A stretch of 25,000 nt of DNA, from positions 1-25,000 of the forward strand of contig CAIIXF020000303.1 in assembly GCA_903813345.2 (NCBI GenBank), in the 5' to 3' direction. The translations under genes were made by a program, and so were the position numbers. Below are positions 8,803 through 19,119 of this stretch, one piece after another (position 1 is the first letter of the stretch; each line of letters begins with the position of its first letter). The notes beneath the pieces were generated by a model. The model had not been told where the DNA came from, did not search any database, and was given only the letters and a program-made list of their open reading frames with translations. The stretch comes from Owenia fusiformis. Lineage: Eukaryota > Annelida > Polychaeta > Sabellida > Oweniidae.

Positions 8803-9295
8803 TTGGGATATAAATTAAATTATGATAAATAATCAAAATCTTACATGTTGCATCATGTAAATTAACACATGTCACCTCTCTGCTAAAGTAACGATAGCTA
8901 TTTATCATAATCAAAACAATTCACGTACCAACATACGAATTATTGAATATAGAGTAAGATTGATTTGTCATCGTCTTTCAATGTCATAGGCGTAGCCAGG
9001 AGGGGGTTCGATGGTGCGATCCCACCCCCCACCCATAACCAATGAAAAAAATATGACCATGGTGATAGAGGAAGAAAAGAGCATTAAAATGCTTCTAGCT
9101 CAATGTTGAAGGAAGTTACATACATTTTTGTGAATTCAAAACAAATCTTACACATTTTCTAATGATCTAATTATGTTATATATTCGTATTTTTCGCTTTT
9201 TAGGGTACCCAGTTTTTTCGACCAGGTACTGGGTACCAAGTTTGAACCCAGCATGGAGGATTTACTACCTGGTACCCGTTTTTTTCTACAAACCC

Positions 9296-9540
9296 AAATA
9301 TTAGAAGAACAATAAATAAAAAAAAGAATAGAGATAAAAGGTTCAATTAACTATCGCATGTGGAGTCTGATCAACCATGCAGGGGCAACCTCCATCCCCA
9401 ATCAGGTATACTTCGGAGCCCCCGAAACCTGAGGAGGTAGAAGTACTGATGATGCGACTAGTCCACTTTATTGACCCTCCAACCCTCATTACCATGTTTT
9501 GTAGCATAGCATCATGTCAACGATGTTTATTAAAACAAAC
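9296..9540 (+). other. Unassigned stretch between two related termini
   Basis: The segment contains a slightly GC-richer patch (about 9377-9480) whose frame reads MQGQPPSPIRYTSEPPKPEE and continues EVLMMRLVHFID. It stops making sense downstream, where repeat sequence enters. It resembles coding sequence in composition (proline- and glutamate-rich, then amphipathic), but I cannot assign a family and see no splice signals that define it. Confidence 0.3.
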
Positions 9541-9610
9541 CGTATTTTTCCTTTTTTGGGTAAACGTTTTTTTCGACCAGGTACCGGTACCCAGTTTTTT
9601 CTACAAACCC
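9541..9610 (-). mobile_element. Orphan terminus of the GGGTTTGTAG element family
   Basis: The segment reads CGTATTTTTCC, a TTTCGACCAGGTACC block and CCAGTTTTTTCTACAAACCC, matching the last bases of members A and D but lacking about 40 bp of the GGTACC/CATGGAGGATTT section. No partner terminus faces it nearby other than those of member A. Confidence 0.75.
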
Positions 9611-10049
9611 ATCTTACAAGTATGTTACAAAAACATGATTATCTTTAAAATCAGAAGGATTAAAGAACGAATGGCTATAGACACCCTTGGAGTCACTTAA
9701 TACTTTTTGAAAAATGCAATGTCGCTAATTCCTTGACATGTAGGATCAAATTGTTGATAAATATGTATATTTTCAAGAAATAGCAATAAAAAACATTCAA
9801 GATTACTGATATAAGTATATTATGGTTAATTTGGGAGGCATGTATCACTTCCTGTGAAAATTTTATCAGTCTCAAAAAATGTCTCCAGAATGTATAAACC
9901 CAACTTGGCAGATGTCCCATTGTTTGATTGTGTCACTCAATACACTCATTGGATTAATATTTTGTACATACAAATAGTCATATTTCATGTTTCCAATTGT
10001 GTTGACCTACTTGTTTTTAGAAAGAGAAAGGTTTTGCTTTGTTCATTAT
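9611..10049. other. Unassigned non-coding stretch
   Basis: AT-rich, without a supported gene, RNA or recognised repeat. Confidence 0.4.
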
Positions 10050-10149
10050 AACGCCTGGTTCTTACCTAGAAAGTTATATGTAGTAAGGGAATAGTGTACT
10101 TCTAAGGTACATCTTGAGATATATAAAATCTAGATAAGGACCAGGCGTT
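10050..10149. repeat. 100-bp hairpin-forming short element
   Basis: The ends are imperfect reverse complements: AACGCCTGGTTCTTACCTAG at the left and CTAGATAAGGACCAGGCGTT at the right, with about 29-base arms extending to TTATAT / ATATAA and a loop of about 40 bases. It could be a very short MITE or a hairpin transcript locus. No target duplication is evident. Confidence 0.7.
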
Positions 10150-10348
10150 GTGCAAAAATAAAACTTTTATGCAATTTTCAGCATGAAATAAAATGATGTC
10201 AGCCATTTTGAAAATCCTTAGAATGATTGTGACAACTGTGTTTTATATATTCAAGTATATTTTCTTATTTCATATTATCATTTCATGAACTGATATGCAT
10301 GCTTGCACTGAAGCATGACCTCTAGAGACACACCCCATTCTCTTATAC
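10150..10348. other. Unassigned spacer, ending in a target site duplication
   Basis: Non-coding. The last 8 bases, TCTTATAC (10341-10348), match GCTTATAC (12364-12371) at 7 of 8 positions and form the presumed target duplication of the element between them. Confidence 0.5.
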
Positions 10349-10364
10349 AGTACTGTCAACCCCC

Positions 10365-10710
10365 AAAGATTTTCTCGCGGGACAGATTTTTTAGACCCAG
10401 TGCCCAAAATTCGCGGGATTTTGCGGGACATCTACTAAATTCGCGGGATTTCGCGGGACATTTAAGGGATTTGCGTGATTGCGCTAATAGGCCAAATTTT
10501 TTATCAAATTCGCGGGATTTCGCGGGACCATTCGAGGGACAAACACCCTAATTGCGGGACAGTTAACAGGTTTACCACCAAAAACTTCATAGAGGGACAG
10601 ATTTTTTAGACAAAGTGCCCTAAATTTGCGGATTTCGCGGGACATCCACCTAAATTTGCAGGATGTCTCGGGACATTCAAGGGATTTGCGTGATTGGGAC
10701 TAATGTAAAA
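10365..10710 (+). repeat. Left subterminal CGCGGGA repeats
   Basis: Variants of TTCGCGGGATTTCGCGGGAC recur at irregular spacing, along with two copies of GGGACAGATTTTTTAGAC and two of AAGGGATTTGCGTGATTG about 230 bases apart. This indicates an internal duplication of the end. Short subterminal motif arrays of this kind are known transposase-binding sites in hAT elements; a binding role here is inferred. Confidence 0.75.
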
Positions 10711-11006
10711 GCGTGTAAAAGTACTTAAATCAAACTTTCAGATACTGATTAATCAAATATAATGCACCGTTACATTGTAACTTAAATAAACGTCGACACA
10801 ATTTTACAAAATACGCATAGGAATATTATTCAACTTTATTGTAATTTATCAAAAACAAAAACCATGCTTCAGGTGTGAGTACCGTAATCTGACACGAAAT
10901 TCAAAAATTCGGAACAATACTTTGCACTTCTGGCGTCGTGACCAACTATGAAACGCTTACCCCCATAATGTTATATATTTAAATGTACCTATTCATATAC
11001 TGTAGG

Positions 11007-11032
11007 CATGGGCTTTCAATTGAAAGCCCATG
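11007..11032. repeat. Perfect 26-bp palindrome
   Basis: Two 13-base halves (first half CATGGGCTTTCAA) form a perfect palindrome with no spacer, inside the hAT-like element and 60 bases left of the nested insertion. No function is known to me. Confidence 0.85.
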
Positions 11033-11091
11033 ATATAGGGGTTCGATTAATCTACATCAAATTTTAGGGAATGAGGATACTTTTCTAGATA

Positions 11092-11950
11092 GGGTTTGTA
11101 GAAAAACCGGGTACCGGGTAGTAAATCCTCCATGCTGGGTTCAAACTTGGTACCCGGTCGAAAAAACTGGGTACCCAAAAAACGAAACATACGAATATAC
11201 AACATAATTAGATCATTAGAAAACGTGTAAGATTTGTTTTGAATTTACAAAAATGTATGTAACTTCCTTCAAAATTGAGCTAGAAGCTTCAAATAAAAAG
11301 CATTTTAAGGCTCTTTTCTTCCTCTATGGTCATATTTCCATTGGTAATGAAGGGGGGGGGTGCGATCGCACCCCCTCCTGGCTACGCCAATGACATTGTA
11401 AGACGATTTGAAAAAAAGACAAATCAATCTTACTCTATTTTCAATAGTTCGTATGTTGGTACGTGAATTGTTTAGATTATGATTTAAATCTGTAAATAGC
11501 TATCGTTGCTTTAGCAGAGAGGTGACGTGTGTTAATTTACATGATGCAACGTGTAAGATTTTGATTATTAATCATAATTTAAGTTATCCTAATTTTCGAC
11601 AAAATGTCCACTGAATTGTTAATTGTTATGTCTTACTATGTCAAAGGCGTAGCCAGGAGAGGGTGCGATGGGTGCCATCACAGCCCCCCCCCCCATAACC
11701 AATGAAAATATGGCCATGACGATAGAGGAAGAAAATAACCTAAAATATGCTTTTTATTTGAAGCTTCTAGCTCAATTTTGAAGGATGTTACATACATTCT
11801 TGTAAATTCAAAACAAATCTTACACGTTTTCTCATAATCAAATTATGTTATATATTCGTATTTTTGCGTTTTTTGGATACCCGTTTTTTTGACCGGGTAC
11901 CGGGTACCAAGTTTGAACCCAGCATGGTACCCGGTTTTTTCTACAAACCC
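11092..11950. mobile_element. TIR DNA element, GGGTTTGTAG family, member D (intact, 859 bp)
   Basis: It starts GGGTTTGTAGAAAAACCGGG and ends GGTTTTTTCTACAAACCC, with TIRs of about 300 bp that carry the same landmarks as member A (GTAAATCCTCCATGCTGG, TTACAAAAATGTATGTAAC, GGTGCGATCGCACC, CCTGGCTACGCC). Flanks TTTCTAGATA (11082-11091) and TTACTAGATA (11951-11960) match at 9 of 10 positions, which points to a duplication of about 10 bp. The core (about 11400-11640) matches the core of member A in inverted orientation. Long TIRs plus a 9-11 bp duplication favour a Mutator-like origin. There is no transposase, so it would depend on one supplied in trans. Confidence 0.85.
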
Positions 11951-12234
11951 TTACTAGATATCAGCGTCCATTTATTGTAACTCGCGTTTGCTAACATTTG
12001 CTCAGTTCTGAGATGAAGGCCACACGGGTAGTAAAAAGGCCAACGTTGGAACTATTTGTGACCTACATCTCTATTTTCGTAATTAAAATGAAAGTTGAAC
12101 CCTTCCTCTTTATTTTGATGCCAAACAACAGCATGCTAGGTACTTAAAATTAGGTAAACTTTACTCCTCCAAATAGCAAAAACTTAACTTCTTATATAAG
12201 ATAAGATAATCACAATATAAGGGATTGCAACAAT

Positions 12235-12358
12235 TTCGGAAATTCGCGGAGGTCAAAGCCACAATTGCGGGACTTCGCGGGACATTGCGGGACACGCGAA
12301 TTAGCCTAATTTTGATCAAATTCGCGGGATAATCCCGCCATTCGCGGGACACTTGACA
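12235..12358 (+). repeat. Right subterminal CGCGGGA repeats
   Basis: The segment carries GCGGGACTTCGCGGGACATT, GCGGGACACGCGAATTAG, TTCGCGGGATAATCCCGCC and ATTCGCGGGACAC. These mirror the left end of the same element, with short local palindromes such as GCGGGATAATCCCGC. Confidence 0.7.
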
Positions 12359-12371
12359 GCTCTGCTTATAC

Positions 12372-14068
12372 GTCGTAACACCTGAAGCGTACGACTTTAA
12401 TCCCAATATTTTCGGCGGGAGATTTGTAAGTACTCATTTATTTTGACATTTTGACAGAATATGGTAATTTCCCTTTCGTGGAAACATTCAAGTACTCGGG
12501 AATCGCTTTTAAATAGAATATCCACGCGCTCTTGATCTATGTTTTTTTGAAAAACACGTTTTCTTAGAAAGCAGATTAGAAATACTTAAAATTATCAGAA
12601 TTTTCTGATTTTTTCAATGGTGATACGAGGGGGACTCTACTGAATGTTTATTTAAATCTAAATTTTTGCTATGGTGTCAACTTTTTCCATCATCTTTCTG
12701 TAAATAACCTTGAAACTATTGCGATTGCAAAGTTGTTGCATCAAACAGACATGTTAAGGTTGGTCACGGGAGACATCGTTTTACACCACTGTTTCTGGAT
12801 GGATTTCGAAAATAATTTCACAACAGTAATAAGTATGAATGTAAGTATTTCAATAATTAATTTTACATCCATACTTTTATTGTAAATTATGTTTTATCAT
12901 GTCTAAATATTGAGGAATGAACTGCGCTTGCCGTCAGAAATCAACCTTTGACAACTGAACTGTTCAGTGTATAGCGTAAACAATTCAATAACTTAATGTG
13001 AACGAATTTTTATATAGTTTTTGGATTCATGATCAGATTAAAATGAAGACTGGGAGGTTTTTCATCTTTTAATTCGAAGAACTAAGTGTACTGAGCAGTG
13101 GGTGCATAAACATTACGCATTCGGCAATGCTTTTCTCAAGTGAAATCAGACGATGCTTGCAGTAAATAGAGTCTAATGTTTGTGTTTACACAGTCGTATT
13201 TCAAAACTAAAGCAGTATTTTAAAAACCGAGAATGATACGATTGCGATTTAGAGTTTCTAGTTTTTGAATATCTACATTCGAACTATATTCATTTATAAA
13301 TGAAAAAGTTGGTCCCAAGGTGAAAATATGACTATAAAAAAATCAAATGTCAATGTCAAATCGTACATTTTATAAATGTAGCAAAATGTAGCAAACTGGA
13401 AAGTACATTAAAATCATACGACTTTTACAATTGCGTGGACGTATAAGTAAAGCCGTGCACGTTCCCCAAATAAATGACTCGAGTTTTCTCCATTGATGGT
13501 AGTAGTTACATTATTATTAACATGGATAAACTGCATCTGGAGGCATCATTTCGTACAGTGCAATCGTGATCGGCACTCGTAGCGGTGATCAAAATATCGT
13601 CACTTTTTGATCACTGTGTTTCTACAATTTTAGCCCTGTCATCTTGGAATATTGATAATAATAACAATACAATTTTTGTCATCCAGACACTCCAGTTTCC
13701 CAAATTGATGAAAGAATTCCGAGAAATTAATTTTTCTTTGAAAATATAATACGTTAATGAAAATTTGAATATACAGAACTTAATGTCAAAAACATTTTGA
13801 TAAATAAGTTGGAATTATAACAAATTGGTTCTAAATCTATTTTACACATACGGAACTACCTTAAACCTATAATCTAATTTGATTTTAAATTGAAACATTT
13901 CCTTGTCATCTTAGAGTTCAGCCCAAACTGTAATAATGATACCAAAACTTGCATATTCTGTGTGTACATGTGCAATATGCCATTAATTATGATTGCCTTA
14001 ACAATTTTCTTTTAAATTCCAACTAACAAATAAGTGTGGTATTACTGAGCTGCAAATACTTCAAACCA
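12372..14068. other. 1.7 kb without a supported feature
   Basis: Non-coding on both strands as far as I can see: no long ORF, no recognised repeat and no RNA gene. It may be unique intergenic or intronic sequence. Confidence 0.5.
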
Positions 14069-14320
14069 TCAATGCAAAATCTCTCTGACAATAATGTAAC
14101 AATATATGCTGGGTCCTTTTGGGTACTTCACATATATCTGATCTGATGAATTTGAAAGTTGTCCTTCTACATTAACTTTAATTTGTCTGTTTGAAAGGTA
14201 TGATTTAAAAAGCTCTAGGAAATATCCATTAAAACCATATGCCTTAAGTTTTCTGACCATTAGGTTGTGCAGTACGCGATCAAACGCAGCCGAAATGTCA
14301 AGGAATCAATCAAAACATTT
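14069..14320 (-). pseudogene. LINE reverse transcriptase fragment
   Basis: The minus-strand translation reads FLDISAAFDRVLHNLM, then RKLKAYGFNGYFLELFKSYL and SNRQIKVNVEGQLS, followed by a decayed YPKGPS in the place of the usual GVPQGS box. This is the palm segment of a non-LTR reverse transcriptase, including the first catalytic Asp in the LDISAAFD motif. A TGA lies just upstream in frame, and both flanks lose similarity. It represents another LINE lineage than the relic at 1708-3072, judging from the different YGFNG/SYLSNRQ wording. Confidence 0.8.
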
Positions 14321-15280
14321 TTATTTGGTCATCCTGATCTTTCAGCTGAACAGAACATTATGATTTTCAAACTAGTTACAAATTTTTTATCAGACAATTC
14401 CACTTAATGCTCAAGATGGCCTCCTTATACTCCAACAGATCATCTTATCACCTTGCCCCAGCACCATTACCCAGCAAAGACCAGCAAACCCCTTTGTCAG
14501 AAAAATACATCCTTTTCACATACTCAATGTTCTTTTTATATTTAAAGTGAACCTATAATGCTATCCTTTCATAGCGATTGGTCACTTATATCAGAAACTA
14601 TTTGTACTTGTATATAATGAAATAAAACAGATTATAAAAAAAAAAATAATAATATGTTTAGGAAGTTACGACGTTCACCCATCCTTTATCGAGATCGGTT
14701 CTTCACTGCTTTCATAGCAGCTCATGTAATGCAATGAATTACTCTTGGGCCAAGGATGCGTTCATCATGACATTGTTACTTCTCCCCAAAGTCAATCGGG
14801 TTACCAAAGAAAAATGGAACAGAAACGGATAAGAAAGTATTTTCAGTCAGCATATGCATCAAATACTTTCAAAGTCTTTCAAAAGATGTTTAACTGTTTT
14901 AGGAAACACATAAGTAAATCTGGGGGTACCATAAACTTCCTAAGTAGCATTTGGATTTTTAACATTCAATTTATACATGTCGTACAATGTCAACATATTG
15001 TTTCCACGTCCATGCCAACCTAATCAAAAAGTATTTTGGACTGCACGATAAACATGTCTCTCTTGTCTTGCCTGATTGCCTGGTTCAAGTAGGTTGTGAA
15101 AATCTCTATGAGGATAGAATAGAGCAGCAGATTATATACACACATCATTCTATCTACACATACTGTACATCTATAATCATTAATTGATGCAACTTTTGTA
15201 AAAAACAAACAAAACACTATACTTACATGTATTTCGTGCATTATTTTAGTGTATTTTTGCGGAGGCAAATTTACTTTTTG
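14321..15280. other. Unassigned non-coding stretch
   Basis: AT-rich sequence with an A-rich run near 14635. Frames of 60-90 codons occur, but none shows domain-like composition, and I do not call them genes. Confidence 0.4.
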
Positions 15281-15508
15281 CTTAATTTATGCCAAATTCG
15301 CTTAAATGTTGCTAAATCTGCTTAAAAGCTGCTAAATTTGCTTAGATGTTGCCAAATTTGCTTGAACTTTGCAAAACTTGCTTGAATTTTGCCAAATTTG
15401 CTTAAATTTTGCCAAATTTGCTTAAATTTTGCCAAATTTGCTTAAAATTTGCTGAATTTACTTAAATTTTGCCAAATTTGCATAAATTTGGTCAAATTTG
15501 CTTAAATG
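15281..15508 (+). repeat. 20-bp minisatellite, about 11.4 copies
   Basis: The consensus unit is CTTAAATTTTGCCAAATTTG. The copies stay in exact 20-base register from 15281 to 15508 with no insertions or deletions. The central units are nearly identical and the outer ones diverge, as expected for an array expanding from its middle. Variants include GCTAAATCTG and GCAAAACTTG. Two full helical turns per unit would keep the motif on one DNA face. Confidence 0.95.
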
Positions 15509-16740
15509 TAGAATATTTAAGGGAATACTAGTGATTATTATATCTCTAATTTTGCCAGTTCTTTTCAAAGGTCCATTTACGATTGAATCCTTATATTATA
15601 TAAATTTTACGTTTTAACCATCCTAAATAATTAAGTCAGCAAAATAAATACCTCAATGCCATAACAGAGCACAAATTATCAGTTTTCTTGAATCAAACAC
15701 TGCTCAAACTGAATGATTTGATTATATGTGTTTAAAAATGTAGCCATTTGTGTTCTATTATTGAAACATCTTCTTCATAATCAATGCACTCGTTTGATTT
15801 CCAGCCAGTTTATAGTAATATATTATTATTGTCACGCCTAACAATTGACAACGTGATGAAATATATGGTTGTATACTTTAGCTGTATGTTGTCATGTTTG
15901 AAGCAAAAATTGTGGTGTTTAAAGTCATTTCTGTTCAACATCAATACAGAAAACTCCCCTATGACTCCTGGTTCAAAAGCTCACCTATTTTCAAAATGGT
16001 CGCCATGAATTTAGTGAGAGAACTTTATTTCTATATTATAATTTTGAAGGTTAGGCCGAAACTGCCCAACAATACAAGTCAGCTGGTTTCCCAGACACCA
16101 TGTGACAAATTATACATTCATATTTCTGATTACATAAAACTTACTATAATACAAATGACCATTTAGGATATTTAGGAAGAAGTCTGAGAATATTTTAATG
16201 ACCTAAATCTAATTGCTGAGTTAACGATCCCCTCGTACAAAGCGTTTTCTTTTAATTTTCCTCAACTATTACATGGTATTGAGACTAAAAAAGCAACTGC
16301 TGGAAAAAAGTATCACAAGTGGTCGTTCTGCAGTTCTTTATTTGACAATTGAAGAGAGAAATTATAATCTTGAATCTTTATCTATATATTTCTATACGTT
16401 ATAGGACGATGTTGTCCTGTGGTTGAAATAATGAGAGTGATATGAAATGAAAATGTAGAGTTTCACTTCCCAAAGCTTTACAAAACATTTATATTTCAAT
16501 TTTATCATATCCCTCAAAGCCCTGCTTCTAGCAGGAGCAATAAAGCAGAGCCCCGCTGAAAACATGAGGAGGTTCCGCTGAAATCAGGAGCAAGACGTGT
16601 CTCATGTGCATGTTGAGTGAATCCTAATTATATTCACTATTTCACCCAGTTTCATGAATACAATATTTGTTGATACAATACTAAAAAACAGCAAATACAG
16701 TCAGAAAAATGTTCAGTAATACTATTTTGCCTGTTGCCAG
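15509..16740. other. Unassigned non-coding stretch
   Basis: No supported gene or repeat. The short frames at 15784-16166 overlap in two frames and have no recognisable domain. Confidence 0.4.
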
Positions 16741-17535
16741 CTTGCATACTCACTCACTCACCCATCCACTAACTCACTCATGTACTCAATTTCTACCATC
16801 ATTCTGTGCTTACTTCCTTCTATGCTTACTTCATTCTTTGCTTACTTCCTTAATACTTCCTTTATTTGTTCATGCCCAACTTCTTTCGATCCTTCATTCT
16901 TCCTTTTCTTCCTTCCTCCCTTCCTACTTTCTTCTTTTCTAACTTCTTTCCTTACTGTTTCCCCTTCCCTCCCTTCCTTCCTTTCCTTACTTATTTACTA
17001 CCTTACTTACTTCCTTTCTTCAATTCCCTCTTCCTTTTTACTTACATCCTCACCCTTCTTTCTTCCTTCCCTCCCTTCCTTTATTTCTTCAATTCTTCCT
17101 TCCTTTCATAAATTCTTCCATGCCTCTCCCTTCCTTCCTTCCTTCCTTCCTTCCTCCCTCCCTCCCCTCCTTCCTTACTCCCTAACATCCTTCCTTTGTT
17201 CCTTCATACTTACTCTCTTACCTTATTCCTTTTTTCTTTCTCCACTAACTTCTATATTGCTAACTCCCTTCAGACATACATTCTTATACCTTCTTCCCTT
17301 TTCATTCTTCCTTCCTTCCAACTTATTTCGTCACCTCCTTCCTTTTCCCCATCCTTCCTTCATTATGTCCTTCTTGCTTACTACTACTACTTCCACTATC
17401 ACTTCCTCGATTACTTCCTCTATTCCTTCTTTACTTGCTTGCTAAATTACTTCTTTGCTTGCTTACTAAATTACTTCTTTGCTTGCTTACTTCCTTCCTT
17501 TGTCTGCTTGCTTTCTTGTTCGCTTGATTACTTAC
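16741..17535 (+). repeat. Polypyrimidine low-complexity tract (CTTCC/CTTA/CTTG-type)
   Basis: About 800 bases of the plus strand are overwhelmingly C and T. The tract opens with ACTCACTCACTCACCC-like (CTCA) repeats. It then moves through irregular CTTCCTT repeats, a pure (CTTC)-like core at about 17120-17175, and TTACTTC and TTGCTTGC repeats at the right end. Open frames of up to 221 codons cross it, but they encode only Ser/Leu/Phe/Pro runs and are by-products of the composition. Mirror-symmetric pyrimidine tracts of this type can form triplex (H-DNA) in vitro. Confidence 0.9.
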
Positions 17536-17574
17536 TTACTTTCGTATAGCAAGTGGAAAGACATATTTTGAGAA

Positions 17575-17823
17575 AAACAAAACACATGCACAACGAACGG
17601 ATGGTCTGATGAATGCACGATCATACGAATGGACGGTGAAATGCGCACATGCGCTAACGTCCGGGCGGATGAACGCCCGAACAAACGTTGGGACGAACAA
17701 ACGCACGGATGGACAGTCGGATGAACGCTGCCATGAACGGACAGTTTGACGCACGTATGAACGGAAGATCAGACGAATGCACGCACAAACGGACAAACCA
17801 TCAGGCGAACACACGCATGAACG
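17575..17823 (+). repeat. Degenerate ACGAACGG-type repeat
   Basis: Short words such as GAACG, CGGATG, ACGGAC, GAATGCACG and AACGCACG recur at roughly 12-16 base spacing. The sequence is locally GC-richer than the flanks. It lies directly against the right end of the polypyrimidine tract with opposite strand bias. The reverse strand stays open for 141 codons (17961-17536) because the repeat lacks stops in that frame; this is not a credible gene. Confidence 0.75.
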
Positions 17824-17981
17824 AACAAATTTCGGATTAATGCACCCAGGAACAAACAGAAGGTCGGACAAACGCACGACACTGACAGATAGATTAAACT
17901 GCAACAAATTTCGGATTAATGCACCCAGGAACAAACAGAAGGTCAGACGAACGCACGACACTGACAGATAGATTAAACTGC
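17824..17981 (+). repeat. 79-bp perfect-register tandem duplication
   Basis: The block beginning AACAAATTTCGGATTAATGC and ending AGATAGATTAAACTGC occurs at 17824-17902 and again at 17903-17981. The two copies differ at only about two positions (GGTCGGACAAAC against GGTCAGACGAAC), so the duplication is recent compared with the degenerate repeat to its left. Confidence 0.95.
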
Positions 17982-19119
17982 CTCAAGTTGCACAAGAAAT
18001 ATTTGCGATGTTGCCATAGAGTGATATGTTTTGTGATTGGCACGTTTGTGTACGTTCATATAAAGAAGGTCAATATCTTCATGGAATAACAATGAAGCTT
18101 TCCTCACGATCGAAGTGGGTAGTTGTGAAATCTGCTTTAAATCATAGCAAGGCTTTGGATACTTTCCGCGTAACTGACCCTATTGAATTTAAATTGAATC
18201 TACATGTCGACAGGATTATAAACCAAGTCGAACTTGAAGAGTTTACATAATTTGTTGCGCGTGCATCGCACTTACAATCAGGTTCAGGTCTTCGTCGTCC
18301 AAAAGGTGAAATCGTATCCTCTCTAATATGTTAATCTAAGCTCATGCTTATCACCAGTAATAACCAGTAATAAATAATAAAAATTAACTCAATATAAAAC
18401 TCCATGCAAATTAAATCCGTATTCTAAACTGAATCTTTATTCTACAATGATTTCAGTTGATTTCACACATAAAGTATCACAGCATTGATTTATTCAATAA
18501 ATTCACAAAGGATCTTCTCGATATTGAGAGTAATATTGAGAGAGTGACAAACTGAATGTGTTTATCATCAATGGTTGCATGGACATTATAAGTTTATGGT
18601 TGAGAGACGTCATTATAATGAATATCGAGAAGTTTCACATTATTTCATCACAAGAATTCTCTCGTGTTTTGATGTGTGGGTGAGATCAATTGAACTGAAA
18701 AGAAACCATCACCTTGCATGCTTGAACTTTGGAACTAAGTCTCTCAGACTGTATTTTCTGCAATTAATCTATACTTGTTTTCTTTCTGGCTCCAGGACCT
18801 GGAAAAGTCAGAAAAATCTATAACTGCCAGATCCATACCTTTCAAATAATAAATAAAGTTTTAAAGATCCATACTAACAAATAAATTTAATTTGATTTAA
18901 CAAATAACATATTTACATGGCACAAACAACTCAAAAATATACTGTGCCATATTAAAATAAAAATGTTTAATGAATTAAATCTTGAAGATAAGGTAAATAT
19001 AGAGAAGAGCACAAATAGGCTTGCTATTAAAGTCAAAAAGAAATTAATAGAGAGATCAAGTATATTGGAAGAATCTGATAAGAGGGAATGGGGGGAAACT
19101 TAGATTATAAATTAAAATT
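17982..19119. other. Unassigned non-coding stretch
   Basis: Frames of 74 codons (18026-18250) and 82 codons (18575-18823) are present without recognisable domains. The last 150 bases (from about 18960) are lysine-rich in translation and may be decayed sequence of the LINE that follows. Confidence 0.4.

Larger units (their letters stand above)
7498..9295. mobile_element. TIR DNA element, GGGTTTGTAG family, member A (host of a nested element)
   Basis: The left terminus starts GGGTTTGTAGAAAAAACTGG and extends about 300 bp to CCCCTCCTGGCTACGCC. The right terminus (about 8990-9295) is its reverse complement and ends TTTTTTTCTACAAACCC. Subterminal landmarks on both sides include GGTACC-rich runs, AAATCCTCCATGCTGGGTTC, a CAAGATTTGTTTTGAATT-type block (left copy) and GTGCGATCGCACC-type palindromes. 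The core is interrupted by a second element at 7852-8802. Removing that leaves about 840 bp, the size of the intact relative at 11092-11950. There is no transposase. Flanks show no clear target duplication. Confidence 0.85.
10349..12363. mobile_element. hAT-like non-autonomous element with CGCGGGA-rich ends, carrying a nested element
   Basis: The ends are AGTACTGTCAA (left) and TTGACAGCTCT (right), a short inverted repeat with 9 of 11 matches. Both are followed inward by CGCGGGAC-rich subterminal sequence. Flanks TCTTATAC and GCTTATAC give a 7-8 bp target duplication, the size produced by hAT transposases. Removing the 859-bp insert and its duplication leaves about 1.15 kb. No transposase is seen. 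hAT assignment is an inference from duplication size. Confidence 0.7.

Noticed and set aside
9377-9700. Possible exon starting MQGQPPSPIRYTSEPPKPEE
   Set aside because: The first 35 residues look coding, but the rest enters a transposon terminus and no family could be assigned. Kept only as a low-confidence note.
12161-12406. 81-codon minus-strand frame
   Set aside because: It runs across the right end of the hAT-like element and its CGCGGGA motifs, with no domain.
14745-15268. Three overlapping frames of 66-92 codons on both strands
   Set aside because: They overlap each other on opposite strands, have ordinary AT-rich composition and no recognisable domain or splice context.
15281-15508. 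Regularly spaced repeats as a CRISPR array
   Set aside because: The 20-bp units are contiguous with no unique spacers, and the DNA is eukaryotic.
16780-17549. Long open frames of up to 221 codons in the C/T tract
   Set aside because: They encode only Ser/Leu/Phe/Pro runs in overlapping frames. The openness is due to lack of purines on that strand, not coding constraint.
17536-17961. 141-codon minus-strand frame rich in R, S, V, C
   Set aside because: It is a translation of the degenerate ACGAACGG-type repeat and the 79-bp duplication, giving near-repeated peptides.
18026-18250. 74-codon frame with protein-like appearance
   Set aside because: Too short to judge, with no known motif and no neighbouring exon signal that I could place.
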